IMG/VR virus record: IMGVR_UViG_3300042337_000195
Location: 1-37,944 of that record
From: a virus
Length of the DNA: 37,944 bases
Direction: 5' to 3' (one strand)
The translations under genes and the position numbers were made by a program. Under the pieces are notes generated by a model. It was not told the DNA's origin and did not search any database. It was given only the letters and a program-made list of their open reading frames with translations. This document shows positions 28,666-36,162 of the stretch, piece by piece; within the stretch, counting starts at the first letter, position 1; each line of letters starts with the position of its first letter.

Positions 28666-28706
28666 CCCGGTTTGCAGACACGAACCGGGTTCACTACAAA
28701 ACCGGG
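28666..28706. promoter_or_regulatory. Repeated CCCGGTT sites at the start of the integrase gene
   Basis: CCCGGTT at 28666-28672 is followed by two opposite copies, AACCGGG at 28683-28689 and AAACCGGG at 28699-28706, the last just before the integrase ATG. Three short sites in this place could be integrase arm-type sites, excisionase sites or an operator. No attP core could be identified without a host attB. Confidence 0.4.
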
Positions 28707-28708
28707 CC

Positions 28709-29554
28709 ATGAACACGACGGTTGGAGAGGCCGTCGGGAGCTACGTCGCCACGCGCCGATGGGCTCACGGGACGATGAAGCACTCGACCTACACGTTGGG
28801 GCAGTTCGCAGATGTGGTCGGTGTCGACCGGCTGGTTCGCGACCTTGACCATGACGATGCGGAGAGGTGGTGGGCGACACGGCAACACCTCGCCGCTTCG
28901 TCGGCGCGCAGTAGGCGGTCGACGGTGGCGAACTTTCTGCGCTGGTGCCGACACGTCGGCCTGCTCGACGGCGACCCGCTGGCCGGGATACCCGTGCCAC
29001 GCGAGCCACGGAGGATGCCTGCGACCCTGTCCGATGCGGATGTGGCTGCGTTGCGGCATGTCCTGCCCGATTATCGGGCTGAGGCGATCGTGGAACTCAT
29101 GCTCCGACTCGGCCTGCGCTGTGTGGATGTGTCGCAGCTTCAGGTGGCCGACGTCGACACCCGTGGCGGCACGATCACGGTGACCGGCAAGGGCGGGCAC
29201 GTCGACCTACTCCCGCTCCCGAAAGCGTGCGCGGTCGCGGTCACGAAGTATCTCGCCCGCAACCCTGCGCCCGCCGGTCCACTCTTCAGGACGTACACCA
29301 GCCCGTCGCGGGCGATGTCGGCGCAGTGCATCTCGGAGATGGTCGGCGCATGGTTGCGTGACGCCAACCTGAAACGGGACAGGTTCGACGGGATCGGCGC
29401 CCACGCCCTCCGACGCACTTGTGCCACCGAACTGCTGCAACGGGGCAACATCCGCCAGGTGCAGGCGGTGTTGCGGCACGCATCGTTGACGTCGACCGAG
29501 CGGTATCTGCGCCGCTCGGAGGCCGAAGAACTACGGCAACTCGTTGACCCCTGA
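28709..29554 (+). CDS. int: Tyrosine integrase
   Basis: 281 residues from the ATG at 28709 (297 from an ATG at 28661 coupled to the repressor stop). The N-terminal SAM-like core-binding domain covers residues 5-95 (GSYVATRRWAHGTMKHSTYT). The catalytic domain (100-281) has R137 in LGLRCVDVSQL, K161 in TGKGG, H232-x-x-R235 in AHALRRTCATELL, H257 in LRHASL and the nucleophile Y266 in STERYLRR; all six catalytic residues are present. There is no obvious N-terminal arm-binding domain, so it resembles the short tyrosine recombinases. It would insert the phage into the host chromosome. It is coexpressed with the repressor. Confidence 0.92.
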   Translation: MNTTVGEAVGSYVATRRWAHGTMKHSTYTLGQFADVVGVDRLVRDLDHDDAERWWATRQHLAASSARSRRSTVANFLRWCRHVGLLDGDPLAGIPVPREPRRMPATLSDADVAALRHVLPDYRAEAIVELMLRLGLRCVDVSQLQVADVDTRGGTITVTGKGGHVDLLPLPKACAVAVTKYLARNPAPAGPLFRTYTSPSRAMSAQCISEMVGAWLRDANLKRDRFDGIGAHALRRTCATELLQRGNIRQVQAVLRHASLTSTERYLRRSEAEELRQLVDP

Positions 29555-29555
29555 A

Positions 29556-29601
29556 ACGACAACAACCCCCCACCCTGTTGAGGGCGGGGGGCTGTCGTCG
29601 T
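29556..29601. terminator. Bidirectional terminator between integrase and tail genes
   Basis: A long hairpin: outer stem ACGAC/GTCGT, inner segments ACA/TGT and CCCCCC (29566-29571) with GGGGGG (29586-29591), then CCC/GGG around a TGTTGA loop. It lies in the 69-base space where the rightward integrase and the leftward late operon converge, so it can end both transcripts. There is no clear T-run on either side. Confidence 0.8.
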
Positions 29602-29623
29602 GTGCCCTGTCGGGGGAACGTGT

Positions 29624-30346
29624 TTATCGGACCAGGCCGAGCCCGCGGCGACCGGCGCGCACGTCGACGGCGAAGATCGCCCATCCGTAGTCGACCGACG
29701 AAGAGTCGCCGCTGAACCGGTCGAAGGTGGGCAGTGTCGTGCCGTCGGCGGTTTGCTTGGCGAGGAACAACGTGCCGCCCTGGACACCTGAACCACTCGA
29801 GCCACCGAGGCTTGTCCACCCGTTGGCCGTCGCGACACCGCCGCCGGTACCGCGCCGGCCGAAGTTCACGCCGAACAGGACGGCGGTGCCGGCGATCTCT
29901 GCGCCTTCGGTCGGCCCGGTCGACCCTGATGCGACGCCGGGGTAGGTCTGCGTGTCGGGGCCGTCGACAAGCCTCGACCTGAACGCGAAGGTGATAAGCC
30001 CCCAGTTCTGCGCTAGCGACCCGACCTTTGTGGACGACACGGTAAGTGTGAACGCGGCAAGATCGCTCACGCTGGCCCCGAAGTGCCACAACTCGAAACG
30101 TCCACGGTCGACGGTGGTGACGCGGTCGGTCATCGTCCACCCGGCGGGGAACGTGAAGTAGAGCTGGGCCGGGGTGTATTGCGTGAACACGACAGCCCAC
30201 AGATCGTCGCCGACCTGGAGGTCGCTGCCGGAGTCGGGGAACGCAGCGGCGTTGCCGGGCCCGTTGCCCGCTGTGACCGTCGCGGAGCTGCCGGTCGCTG
30301 CGGTGACGTTGACGCGGCCGAGCATGACCTGCGGGTCGAGCGCCAT
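29624..30346 (-). CDS. Virion surface / minor tail protein (last gene of the late operon)
   Basis: 240 residues, Gly/Thr/Ser-rich and beta-strand-rich (VNVTAATGSSATVTAGNGPG, AQLYFTFPAGWTMTDRVTT, LFGVNFGRRGTGGG, YGWAIFAVDVRAG). The pattern (a lectin-like beta sandwich without catalytic residues) recurs in actinophage tail or baseplate decoration proteins. It overlies the end of the leftward transcript, just before the terminator. A receptor-binding or virion-decorating role is inferred. Confidence 0.55.
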   Translation of the reverse strand: MALDPQVMLGRVNVTAATGSSATVTAGNGPGNAAAFPDSGSDLQVGDDLWAVVFTQYTPAQLYFTFPAGWTMTDRVTTVDRGRFELWHFGASVSDLAAFTLTVSSTKVGSLAQNWGLITFAFRSRLVDGPDTQTYPGVASGSTGPTEGAEIAGTAVLFGVNFGRRGTGGGVATANGWTSLGGSSGSGVQGGTLFLAKQTADGTTLPTFDRFSGDSSSVDYGWAIFAVDVRAGRRGLGLVR

Positions 30347-30349
30347 CGG

Positions 30350-30628
30350 CTAGTCGGTGCCGTTGATGTCTTCGTCGCGGGCCTGGCCGGCGACGAGCAG
30401 TACGACCCTGCCGAGACGGAGCGCGAAGCGGACGATCTTGAGGTCGCGGCGAAGCGAGCGCAGGTCGACGTTCTGGACGGCGGTGCGGTTGGCGACAGCG
30501 ACGAGCGTGTCGATCTCCGTCTGGATGGCGGGGATGTCGGTGGTGCGCCATTCGTCGATCTGCGCGTACACCTGTTGGATGAGGGCGGCGAGCTTCGCGC
30601 GCTTGGCTTCCTTGCGGTCGACTGCCAT
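30350..30628 (-). CDS. Small helical protein of the tail-fibre block
   Basis: 92 residues: a charged coiled coil (VDRKEAKRAKLAALIQQVYA, then DIPAIQTEIDTLVAVANRTA, LRSLRRDLKIVRFALRLGRV) with a mildly hydrophobic end VVLLVAGQA. It overlaps the preceding TGA by one base (TGATG). It may be a fibre chaperone or a structural coil. Not recognised. Confidence 0.6.
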   Translation of the reverse strand: MAVDRKEAKRAKLAALIQQVYAQIDEWRTTDIPAIQTEIDTLVAVANRTAVQNVDLRSLRRDLKIVRFALRLGRVVLLVAGQARDEDINGTD

Positions 30629-30888
30629 CAGTTCCCTCCGAGGGTTGAGAGCACCTGGGCGAGCAGCGCGTTGACCTCTTCCAACGTGGCTGCGGGGAGT
30701 TCGGCGGCGATGTCCTCGAGCGGGTCGGCGAACGTCTCGACGGGTGGCGCTTCGATGCCGGTGTCGGTGTCCGACACGACCTGGCCTGCGTCGAGGATGC
30801 GTTCCCAGATGGTCGTGTCGCCGTCGGGGACGTAGCGAACCGCTGTCTCCTGACCGTTGATGTCGATGTCGGTGGCGAGCACTCTCAT
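30628..30888 (-). CDS. Hypothetical tail-associated protein
   Basis: 86 residues starting MRVLATDIDINGQETAVRYV; ATG overlaps the fibre gene stop (ATGA). A beta-rich N-terminus with a DGDTTIWERILDAG segment, then an acidic helical C-terminus (PLEDIAAELPAATLEEVNAL). It resembles small proteins found next to tail-fibre genes; possible fibre attachment or assembly factor, by position only. Confidence 0.6.
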   Translation of the reverse strand: MRVLATDIDINGQETAVRYVPDGDTTIWERILDAGQVVSDTDTGIEAPPVETFADPLEDIAAELPAATLEEVNALLAQVLSTLGGN

Positions 30889-32183
30889 GAGAACGTTCCT
30901 CTCAGCAGCAGTACGGGTTCGTTGGCTGCTGCGGCGGGTGTTGCGGTGGCGGTCACCATTGTCCACGCCGGCCCGCTGTTCGGGAGCGCCCCGTAGGTGA
31001 GCGACGCTGCGCGAGCGGTCAACACCTGCGCCGAGCCCGGTGTGGTCACCTGGCTGCCGCCGTGGTCGGAGCCCCACGTCTGAATGCTTGCGGCGGAACG
31101 AACCGAGATCGCCCCGTCGGACACGATGCACGCGAGGTAGCGGCCCGGTGCGAGCGCCACCGACGACACGGTGACGTTTTTCGATCCGGTTGTCGCGCTC
31201 GATGCGGTCACGTCGATCAGGGCGGCGCCTGTTGCCTGCCATGTCGTGTCGGCCGAGTAGACACCCATTCGGAGGTTCGTCGCAGCGACGTTCGTGGTGA
31301 CCTCGCAGTGCATCCGGTCGACAGTGAGGGTGCCTGACCTAATGAGGAACGGGACGTACCAGATGCGGTTCGCTGTGAGGGCGACGGCGTTGGCGAGCGC
31401 CGTGAAGTAGACACCCGGCAACATGTAGCTCTGCACGGACGAGTACGTCGACGCGCCACCGAACGGGCCGCCGCTCGACGCCGCTGCGATCGTGATCGTG
31501 TCGGCGCCGTCGTTCGGAGTGATCGTCACATTCGACCCGGCCACCAGCGCGGTGCCGATGACGTCGCGGACCTGTTCATCGGTGTACGCGGCGGGGATTG
31601 TTGTGTCGCCGGCCATGACGGAGCCGGCGGTGGTGCCGACGTTCTTCGTGGCGGCGTCACCGAGCCCGAGAGCGGTGCGTCCTGCCGCGGCATCAGCGAG
31701 GGCGAGGAACGCTCGGCCGTAGGACGTGGTCGACAGTGCGGCGATGGCGGTGAGGTCCGAGTCGATGGGCTGGAAGTCGCCCGACGCCGACGTGGCAGCG
31801 GTGCCGAGGCCGAGCGCTGTCCTACCGGCGGCAGCATCAGCGAGCGCGAGGAACGCTCGGCCGTAGGACGTTGTCGACAGTGCTGCGATGGCGGTGAGGT
31901 CGGAGTCGAGCGGCTGGTACACCGACGACAGGGCAGCGACCGCCGATGCAGCAGTGCCGGCGGCGTCGAAGATTGTTGTTCCGTCGACGTCGACCCAGTT
32001 GGTGCCGTTGTGACGCAGAATGTCGCCCGACGCCGCAGCAGTGATGACAACATCATCCAAGCCGTTGAGTGTCGTTGCGCCGCCGCCACCGCCGCCACCG
32101 ACGGTCTGGTAGCCGGCGACGAACGTGACGCCGCCGTCGGTGTCGGTGAACCGGACACCACCCGATGCTGTGAACGTAGCCAT
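30885..32183 (-). CDS. Tail fibre protein with internal repeats
   Basis: 432 residues. N-terminal MATFTASGGVRFTDTDGGVT and a Gly-run (positions 29-35), then a head with LRHNGTNWVDVDGTT (a motif common in phage fibres). Two copies of a 48-residue repeat follow (SDLTAIAALSTTSYGRAFLA, then LADAAAGRTALGLG), the hinge/shaft repeat seen in many siphophage fibres. The C-terminal 200 residues form a Ser/Thr/Gly-rich beta domain with LMLPGVYFTALANAVAL-like and SGTLTVDRMHCEVTTN segments, likely the receptor-binding part. It is the longest gene of the host-recognition block. Confidence 0.8.
   Translation of the reverse strand: MATFTASGGVRFTDTDGGVTFVAGYQTVGGGGGGGATTLNGLDDVVITAAASGDILRHNGTNWVDVDGTTIFDAAGTAASAVAALSSVYQPLDSDLTAIAALSTTSYGRAFLALADAAAGRTALGLGTAATSASGDFQPIDSDLTAIAALSTTSYGRAFLALADAAAGRTALGLGDAATKNVGTTAGSVMAGDTTIPAAYTDEQVRDVIGTALVAGSNVTITPNDGADTITIAAASSGGPFGGASTYSSVQSYMLPGVYFTALANAVALTANRIWYVPFLIRSGTLTVDRMHCEVTTNVAATNLRMGVYSADTTWQATGAALIDVTASSATTGSKNVTVSSVALAPGRYLACIVSDGAISVRSAASIQTWGSDHGGSQVTTPGSAQVLTARAASLTYGALPNSGPAWTMVTATATPAAAANEPVLLLRGTFS
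31664..31917. repeat. Tandem fibre repeat, two 144-base units
   Basis: Bases about 31664-31773 and 31808-31917 are highly similar and in phase (offset 144 bases, 48 codons) within the fibre gene. Both encode the SDLTAIAALSTTSYGR...ADAAAGRTALGLG unit. Copies of this unit could be gained or lost by recombination, changing fibre length. Confidence 0.8.
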
Positions 32184-32539
32184 CAGACGCCCTTCGCTTC
32201 GACGATCATCGTGCCCTGACCGCGGTACACCGTCTCACCGTCAGCCATCGCCACCTTGATCGCCCACCAGTACGACCCAGCGTTCGGCAGGCCGGCTGAC
32301 AGCAACGCCTTGACCGCGTTGCTGCCCGACACGCTCGGCTTCGACATGGTGAACGTCGCTGTCGCGGTGAGCGTCGAATCCTCAGCGGTACGAATCGCAC
32401 CGGTCAGCGTCGCGCCGGACACGTCGATCGCCGCCCCGGTCGACGCGTCAGTGACGAGCCACGTCTTGGAGATCGGGTCACCGAGCTTGACGAACCAGGG
32501 CACGTCCTCCGGTCCTGTGTCGTCGTAACGAACAGTCAT
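32183..32539 (-). CDS. Baseplate protein, BppU N-terminal-like
   Basis: 118 residues. DVPWFVKLGDPISKTWLVTD, AIDVSGATLTGAIRTAED and AGSYWWAIKVAMADGETVYR are the recurring strands of the BppU N-terminal domain, which attaches receptor-binding proteins to siphophage baseplates. Starts by overlapping the holin-like stop and is followed directly by the fibre gene, so it is probably the adaptor that holds the fibre. Confidence 0.65.
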   Translation of the reverse strand: MTVRYDDTGPEDVPWFVKLGDPISKTWLVTDASTGAAIDVSGATLTGAIRTAEDSTLTATATFTMSKPSVSGSNAVKALLSAGLPNAGSYWWAIKVAMADGETVYRGQGTMIVEAKGV

Positions 32540-32703
32540 CAGACCGGCTCAACCTTGCTACGGGTGATGAGCCCGAGGACTGCGGCGGTCGCAGCGAGGA
32601 TCAGGGCGAGCTGTTCGGGAGACACATCAAGGCCGAAACCGATCGCGACAGCGAGACATGCCTGGACAGCAGCGAGGATGAGAGCGGGTTCACGGTTGAA
32701 CAT
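32539..32703 (-). CDS. Small holin-like two-helix membrane protein
   Basis: 54 residues from the ATG at 32703, preceded by AAGGA seven bases away; an ATG at 32745 overlapping the metallophosphoesterase stop would add 14 residues. Two transmembrane helices (PALILAAVQACLAVAIGFGL and LALILAATAAVLGLI) joined by a short acidic turn, and a basic C-terminus, fit small actinophage holins. The genome also has holin-like proteins next to the endolysin; which is the true holin is unclear. Confidence 0.6.
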   Translation of the reverse strand: MFNREPALILAAVQACLAVAIGFGLDVSPEQLALILAATAAVLGLITRSKVEPV

Positions 32704-32741
32704 GGTGGGTTCCTTCGGGTTGCGGGGAATGAAATAAGAGG

Positions 32742-33977
32742 TCATGGGGCTGTCGTTTCGCCGAGCATGTGGAGGTGGGCCCAGCCGGCGGCAGACACGT
32801 CACGGCCGACAACGAGGGAGCAGACACCAGGCGGTGAGTGCTGGCCCGACTTGTTGCGCCACCAGTCCGAACCGCCATCGAGCGCCGGCACCTGAACCCA
32901 CCCGACAGCGCCCCACTGGGCGACGCAGAGGTGGTGGTAGTGACCGGAGATGAGTAGGTCGCAGTCGCCGGGGGCGTGCTTGCCGAGAGCCTGGTCGGCA
33001 AGCCACGACCTGGCTTTCTTCTCGGCAGTGGCGCCACCCCCGAACTGGTGGCCGTGCGCCCATGTCACCAACGTGCCGCACACATCGAGCGTGACGGTCA
33101 GTTCGTCGTTCGGGATCACGAAACTGACGTGACCGTAGGCGTCGGGGTTCTCTGCGAACGCTTCGGCGATCTGCTCAAACATCGCTACGTCGTCGTTGTC
33201 AGCGAAGTCGGTGAACGCCTTACCGTTTGCACGGTTCTCGCCGTGGTTACCGCCGACCGCCACAACCACGACCCGTTCAGCGAGCTTCGACGCTGCACGG
33301 ATGACTTCGGCTGACAGTCGGCGGGCCAGTTTCACCTGATCCCGCCGGTTGAGCTCCACGGTGAAGCACTGCATCGCGTAGTGGTTGTCGCAACCCTCAA
33401 CCATGTCGCCGACCCCCGCGACGTAGATCACACCGACCGGGATACCCATACGCTTCAGGTCACGCACCCGGCCGCGCATGTCAATGATCGCCTGACGGAC
33501 CCGGCCGATCAGACCCAACGTGCCGTCGCCGTCACGCTTACCGGTCTGCCAATCCGACAGGTTGATAACGAGAGCGTTATCACCGACTGACAGCTTCGAC
33601 GCACGCCGATCCTTACCGATGGCGTCAACGAGGTCGGACAGGTCGACCGTGCCGACGTGTGTGAATCGGGGCTGGAAGCGGGCCTTGTAGTAGTAGAGCC
33701 AATGGCTGTCGCCGTCGGCCCACGCTTCCCACGACCGCATCTCGACGGGCGGCACGATCTCGTAGCGTTCCGGCTCGAGCCCGAAGTGGTCGAAGATGTA
33801 CGACCAGTCCGGCTCAGTGCCCGCCGGCAACGGCTCGGTGATGACCTCACCGGCACCAGCCGCTGGGTCGAACCGGACGCCTGGTTCCCAACCTCGCGGC
33901 GGCGTGGTGCGTTGCCGGCGATGGTTCGGAAGCGCAGGCGGTTTCGTCAACGCTACGGCTTCGTCGGCGAGGCTCAC
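32742..33977 (-). CDS. Metallophosphoesterase
   Basis: 411 residues with the calcineurin-like motifs: SDWQTGK (141-147), GVGDMVEG (188-195), GGNHGE (242-247), HGHQ (308-311) and SGHYHH (344-349), giving the di-metal ligands D, D, N, H, H, H. The N-terminal 130 residues are an extra domain with EPDWSYIFDHFGLEPERYEI and WLYYYKARFQPR, typical of actinophage metallophosphoesterases. Members are nucleases or phosphodiesterases; the substrate is unknown. It lies after a small HTH protein in the late operon, a pairing I recall from several actinophages. Confidence 0.85.
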   Translation of the reverse strand: MSLADEAVALTKPPALPNHRRQRTTPPRGWEPGVRFDPAAGAGEVITEPLPAGTEPDWSYIFDHFGLEPERYEIVPPVEMRSWEAWADGDSHWLYYYKARFQPRFTHVGTVDLSDLVDAIGKDRRASKLSVGDNALVINLSDWQTGKRDGDGTLGLIGRVRQAIIDMRGRVRDLKRMGIPVGVIYVAGVGDMVEGCDNHYAMQCFTVELNRRDQVKLARRLSAEVIRAASKLAERVVVVAVGGNHGENRANGKAFTDFADNDDVAMFEQIAEAFAENPDAYGHVSFVIPNDELTVTLDVCGTLVTWAHGHQFGGGATAEKKARSWLADQALGKHAPGDCDLLISGHYHHLCVAQWGAVGWVQVPALDGGSDWWRNKSGQHSPPGVCSLVVGRDVSAAGWAHLHMLGETTAP

Positions 33978-34216
33978 GGGCGAGGCTTCCTACGGTGCTC
34001 CTGCACCTGCGACGTCGTGACCGCGCCGACCTGTTCACCGAAGTGGCGGGTCAACACCTCGGCGGCGGCACGGCACGTCACCTCGCTGTGATCCCACACC
34101 AGTTCGATGACCTCGTCGCGTTTCTTGCCCGACAACGAGTCGATGATCCGACCGATCCGCGAACTCTGCGGGCCAGGAGTCCCAGAGATCGCTACCGCTT
34201 CGTCGATCAATCCCAC
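33974..34216 (-). CDS. Small HTH DNA-binding protein
   Basis: 80 residues; GTG start at 34216 overlaps the preceding TAG (TAGTG). SSRIGRIIDSLSGKKRDEVI, then VTCRAAAEVLTRHFGEQVGA and TTSQVQEHRRKPRP. The last part fits a helix-turn-helix with a basic recognition helix. Small phage proteins of this shape bind DNA, and some act as terminase small subunits or regulators. It lies about 18 kb from terL on the map, so a regulatory role or a partner of the metallophosphoesterase is more likely. Confidence 0.6.
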   Translation of the reverse strand: MGLIDEAVAISGTPGPQSSRIGRIIDSLSGKKRDEVIELVWDHSEVTCRAAAEVLTRHFGEQVGAVTTSQVQEHRRKPRP

Positions 34217-35070
34217 TAGACGAGCACCTCGAAGTCGGTCAACCTCATGTCGAGGTCGAGGGTGACACCGGACGGCAGACGCAGGTTGTGCCCGACGTCC
34301 GAGGTGCGGTCGTTCACGATCGCCCCGTACACGGCGAGCGCCCACACGACAGCCGCAGCTTCGGGTGTGTCGGCTTGCCCTTGGAGACGCAGCCACGCCT
34401 GCTCAGAGAGCCTTAGGCGGGCACCGGCTCGCAGCGGGTGACCGACCCGTAGGCCGTCGCTCTTGCGTGCCGGCGCGATGTACGGCTCGGACGAGTACCC
34501 GTTGTCGACCACGAAGTGGAGGGCGTGTTGCACGGCGCCGGCACCGGCTGCGAGCTGGTCGGGGTGGGGCACCATCGGCCACATCGGGATGCCACCCCCA
34601 GTGATCGACGGTCGCTGTTGATCCCAACGTCGCGTCAGGTCGTACACCCTGATCGAACCTGCACGCCACGGCGACTGCAGCCACGACAACGCCGGCCCCA
34701 TCGACGACGCCTCGTAGTAGAGCTGTTTCACGGGGTCGACCGCGAACCAGTTGTGGTCCGAGGTGCGCTGCTCGACCCACACCTTGGCCTGGAGCGGCAA
34801 CCTGACCTGCGGGACAGGGTTCGTCCACGTCGGCGGCTCCGAGGTGTGCAACGTCGTTGTCGTGCTGTTCGTCGCAGCGAGCTGCAACGGCACACCGCCG
34901 CGCGTGCGGACCCGGTCGTCGAACGCCGAGAGCTGTGATGTGCGAGTGGTGTCGACCAGGCGGTCGGTGATCCGTTGCTGCCACGGCGGCAGGAACTGCG
35001 ACCACCATGTGACTGTCGGGATCGACGGCACACGAGGCTGCGGGTCCAGGGCCGTTATCAGGCGGGGCAT
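34216..35070 (-). CDS. Conserved protein of a widespread secreted-protein family, unknown function
   Basis: 284 residues from an ATG at 35070 overlapping the endolysin stop (TGATG). The second half (MGPALSWLQSPWRAGSIRVY, RPSITGGGIPMWPMVPHPDQ, AGAGAVQHALHFVV, YIAPARKSDG, RAGARLRLSEQAW, VVWALAVYGAIVNDRTSD) strongly resembles secreted proteins of unknown function in actinobacteria and plants. Their shared elements are a G-L/I-P-x-x-P segment, HAL-F-V, P-A-R, R-L-R-L and AL-x-x-Y-G-x-I-V-x-D. The fit is from memory. No signal peptide is present, so a virion location (host surface binding) is possible next to the lysis genes. Confidence 0.6.
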   Translation of the reverse strand: MPRLITALDPQPRVPSIPTVTWWSQFLPPWQQRITDRLVDTTRTSQLSAFDDRVRTRGGVPLQLAATNSTTTTLHTSEPPTWTNPVPQVRLPLQAKVWVEQRTSDHNWFAVDPVKQLYYEASSMGPALSWLQSPWRAGSIRVYDLTRRWDQQRPSITGGGIPMWPMVPHPDQLAAGAGAVQHALHFVVDNGYSSEPYIAPARKSDGLRVGHPLRAGARLRLSEQAWLRLQGQADTPEAAAVVWALAVYGAIVNDRTSDVGHNLRLPSGVTLDLDMRLTDFEVLV

Positions 35071-35774
35071 CAGCCGTACAGCAGCTTCCACGTCATGGGC
35101 CCGACGATCCCGTCGACCTTCAACCCGAACCACCGCTGCAGATCCTCGACAGCGGCGAGCGTGCCCAACCCGAACACACCATCGACGGCAAGCCCGCGAC
35201 CCGAGATGTTGTTGATTCCCGCCTGCAGCCACTTCACGGCGTCGCCCTTGTCGCCGATCCTGAGCGTCCGAGTGCGTGCCTGAGCGATCCCAGCGGCAAC
35301 CTGCTGCAACTGGACCGCCGACACGTTTGACGGCTGAGATGGCACCACAGGAGCAGCAGAGGAGTAGTCGACGCCGGGGATCAAACCGGCGTACCGGAAC
35401 GGCCTGCCAGCGATCGCCCACGAACCCGTCCCGTATTTGCTTGAGCGGGCCTCGATCGTTGTCCCGTTACCGCGACTGAACGCAACGTGCGTGATCGCGT
35501 TACGCCCAACGCCGGTGCCGTCACCGAAGAACAACAGTGCGCCAGGGATGCCAGCGGCCTGCGCCACCGGGATCGCACGACAATGCTTCCACTGGTAGTA
35601 GGCGCCGTCAGGAACCCGCGGGTTCACACCACACCGGGCGGCGACCCATTCGACAAGCTCCGAACAATCCCAGCGGGACGGGTTCGGATCGGTCGGTCGT
35701 GCTTCGGCTCCGAACACATAGCGGTCGCCCGCCTGCGTGTTCGCCAACTGCACCAACTGTCTACCTGTAGCCAT
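35070..35774 (-). CDS. Endolysin: NlpC/P60 peptidase with peptidoglycan-binding domain
   Basis: 234 residues. NlpC/P60 domain (residues 1-120): WDCSELVEWVA (catalytic C37), ITHVAFSRGNG (catalytic H96) and EARSSKYG. A linker of Ser/Pro/Val-rich sequence (135-150) leads to a PG_binding_1 domain (165-234: LRIGDKGDAVKWLQAGIN, VDGVFGLGTLAAVEDLQRWF, VDGIVGPMTWKLLYG). It would cut a peptide bond in host peptidoglycan at the end of infection. There is no signal peptide, so it needs the holin for release. ATG at 35774 overlaps the stop of a tiny ORF (TGATG). Confidence 0.92.
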   Translation of the reverse strand: MATGRQLVQLANTQAGDRYVFGAEARPTDPNPSRWDCSELVEWVAARCGVNPRVPDGAYYQWKHCRAIPVAQAAGIPGALLFFGDGTGVGRNAITHVAFSRGNGTTIEARSSKYGTGSWAIAGRPFRYAGLIPGVDYSSAAPVVPSQPSNVSAVQLQQVAAGIAQARTRTLRIGDKGDAVKWLQAGINNISGRGLAVDGVFGLGTLAAVEDLQRWFGLKVDGIVGPMTWKLLYG

Positions 35775-35818
35775 CAGTCCTCGTCTCCGCAGTCGATGTG
35801 GTCGGCGTTCGCTTCCAT
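35774..35818 (-). CDS. Possible 14-residue micro-ORF coupled on both sides
   Basis: ATG at 35818 overlaps the stop of the holin-like gene (TGATG) and its TGA at 35774-35776 overlaps the endolysin ATG (TGATG). It encodes MEANADHIDCGDED, a very acidic peptide. In a genome where this junction is used between nearly all genes, a peptide framed by it on both sides may be translated, perhaps merely to keep ribosomes running from holin to endolysin. There is no other evidence. Confidence 0.35.
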   Translation of the reverse strand: MEANADHIDCGDED

Positions 35819-36162
35819 CACTCGTCGTAGGGCCCGTTCCAGTCGACATGCGGAACCGACTGCGTCACCGGGGTGATCCCCGCCGCCGTCAACTGCGCGC
35901 TGAGTGCGACCACGATGCGGGTCAACTCGTCGACCTTCGATTCCAACTCGGCGATCTTGCCTTCGAGCTTCGCCTCGTTCTTCGAGCTGAGAGCCTGCGA
36001 CCGCTCCACGAAATCCGCCGCCGCCCTCGAGATCACATCGACAGCCTGAGCCTCGATGTGCTGCGCCTCCGACCTAGTCCGACCCCGAGCCGCCAACGCA
36101 GCCACCACCGCGGTCAGCAGGCCACCCAGAGCCGCAGACAGGGCCACCACGATGCCGTTCAT
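35818..36162 (-). CDS. Holin-like membrane-anchored coiled-coil protein (DUF2746-like)
   Basis: 114 residues with one N-terminal transmembrane helix (MNGIVVALSAALGGLLTAVV) and a long coiled coil (SEAQHIEAQAVDVISRAAAD, SSKNEAKLEGKIAELESKVD ELTR) ending VPHVDWNGPYDE. This matches the actinophage DUF2746-type proteins associated with lysis, thought to help the holin. ATG overlaps the preceding stop (ATGA) and lies between a membrane protein and the endolysin. Confidence 0.7.
   Translation of the reverse strand: MNGIVVALSAALGGLLTAVVAALAARGRTRSEAQHIEAQAVDVISRAAADFVERSQALSSKNEAKLEGKIAELESKVDELTRIVVALSAQLTAAGITPVTQSVPHVDWNGPYDE

Noticed and set aside
28661-29554. Integrase start at 28661 overlapping the repressor stop
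   Set aside because: The extra 16 residues are not family-like and cover the CCCGGTT repeat region; the ATG at 28709 begins at the usual distance from the core-binding domain. Still possible because ATGA coupling is common here.
29556-29601. The converging-gene hairpin as a possible attP
   Set aside because: Its long, nearly perfect stem and position between converging transcripts fit a terminator; no asymmetric core with arm sites is visible.
31664-31917. CRISPR-like or regulatory tandem repeat
   Set aside because: The repeats are in phase and code for a fibre shaft unit; no short spaced repeats are present.
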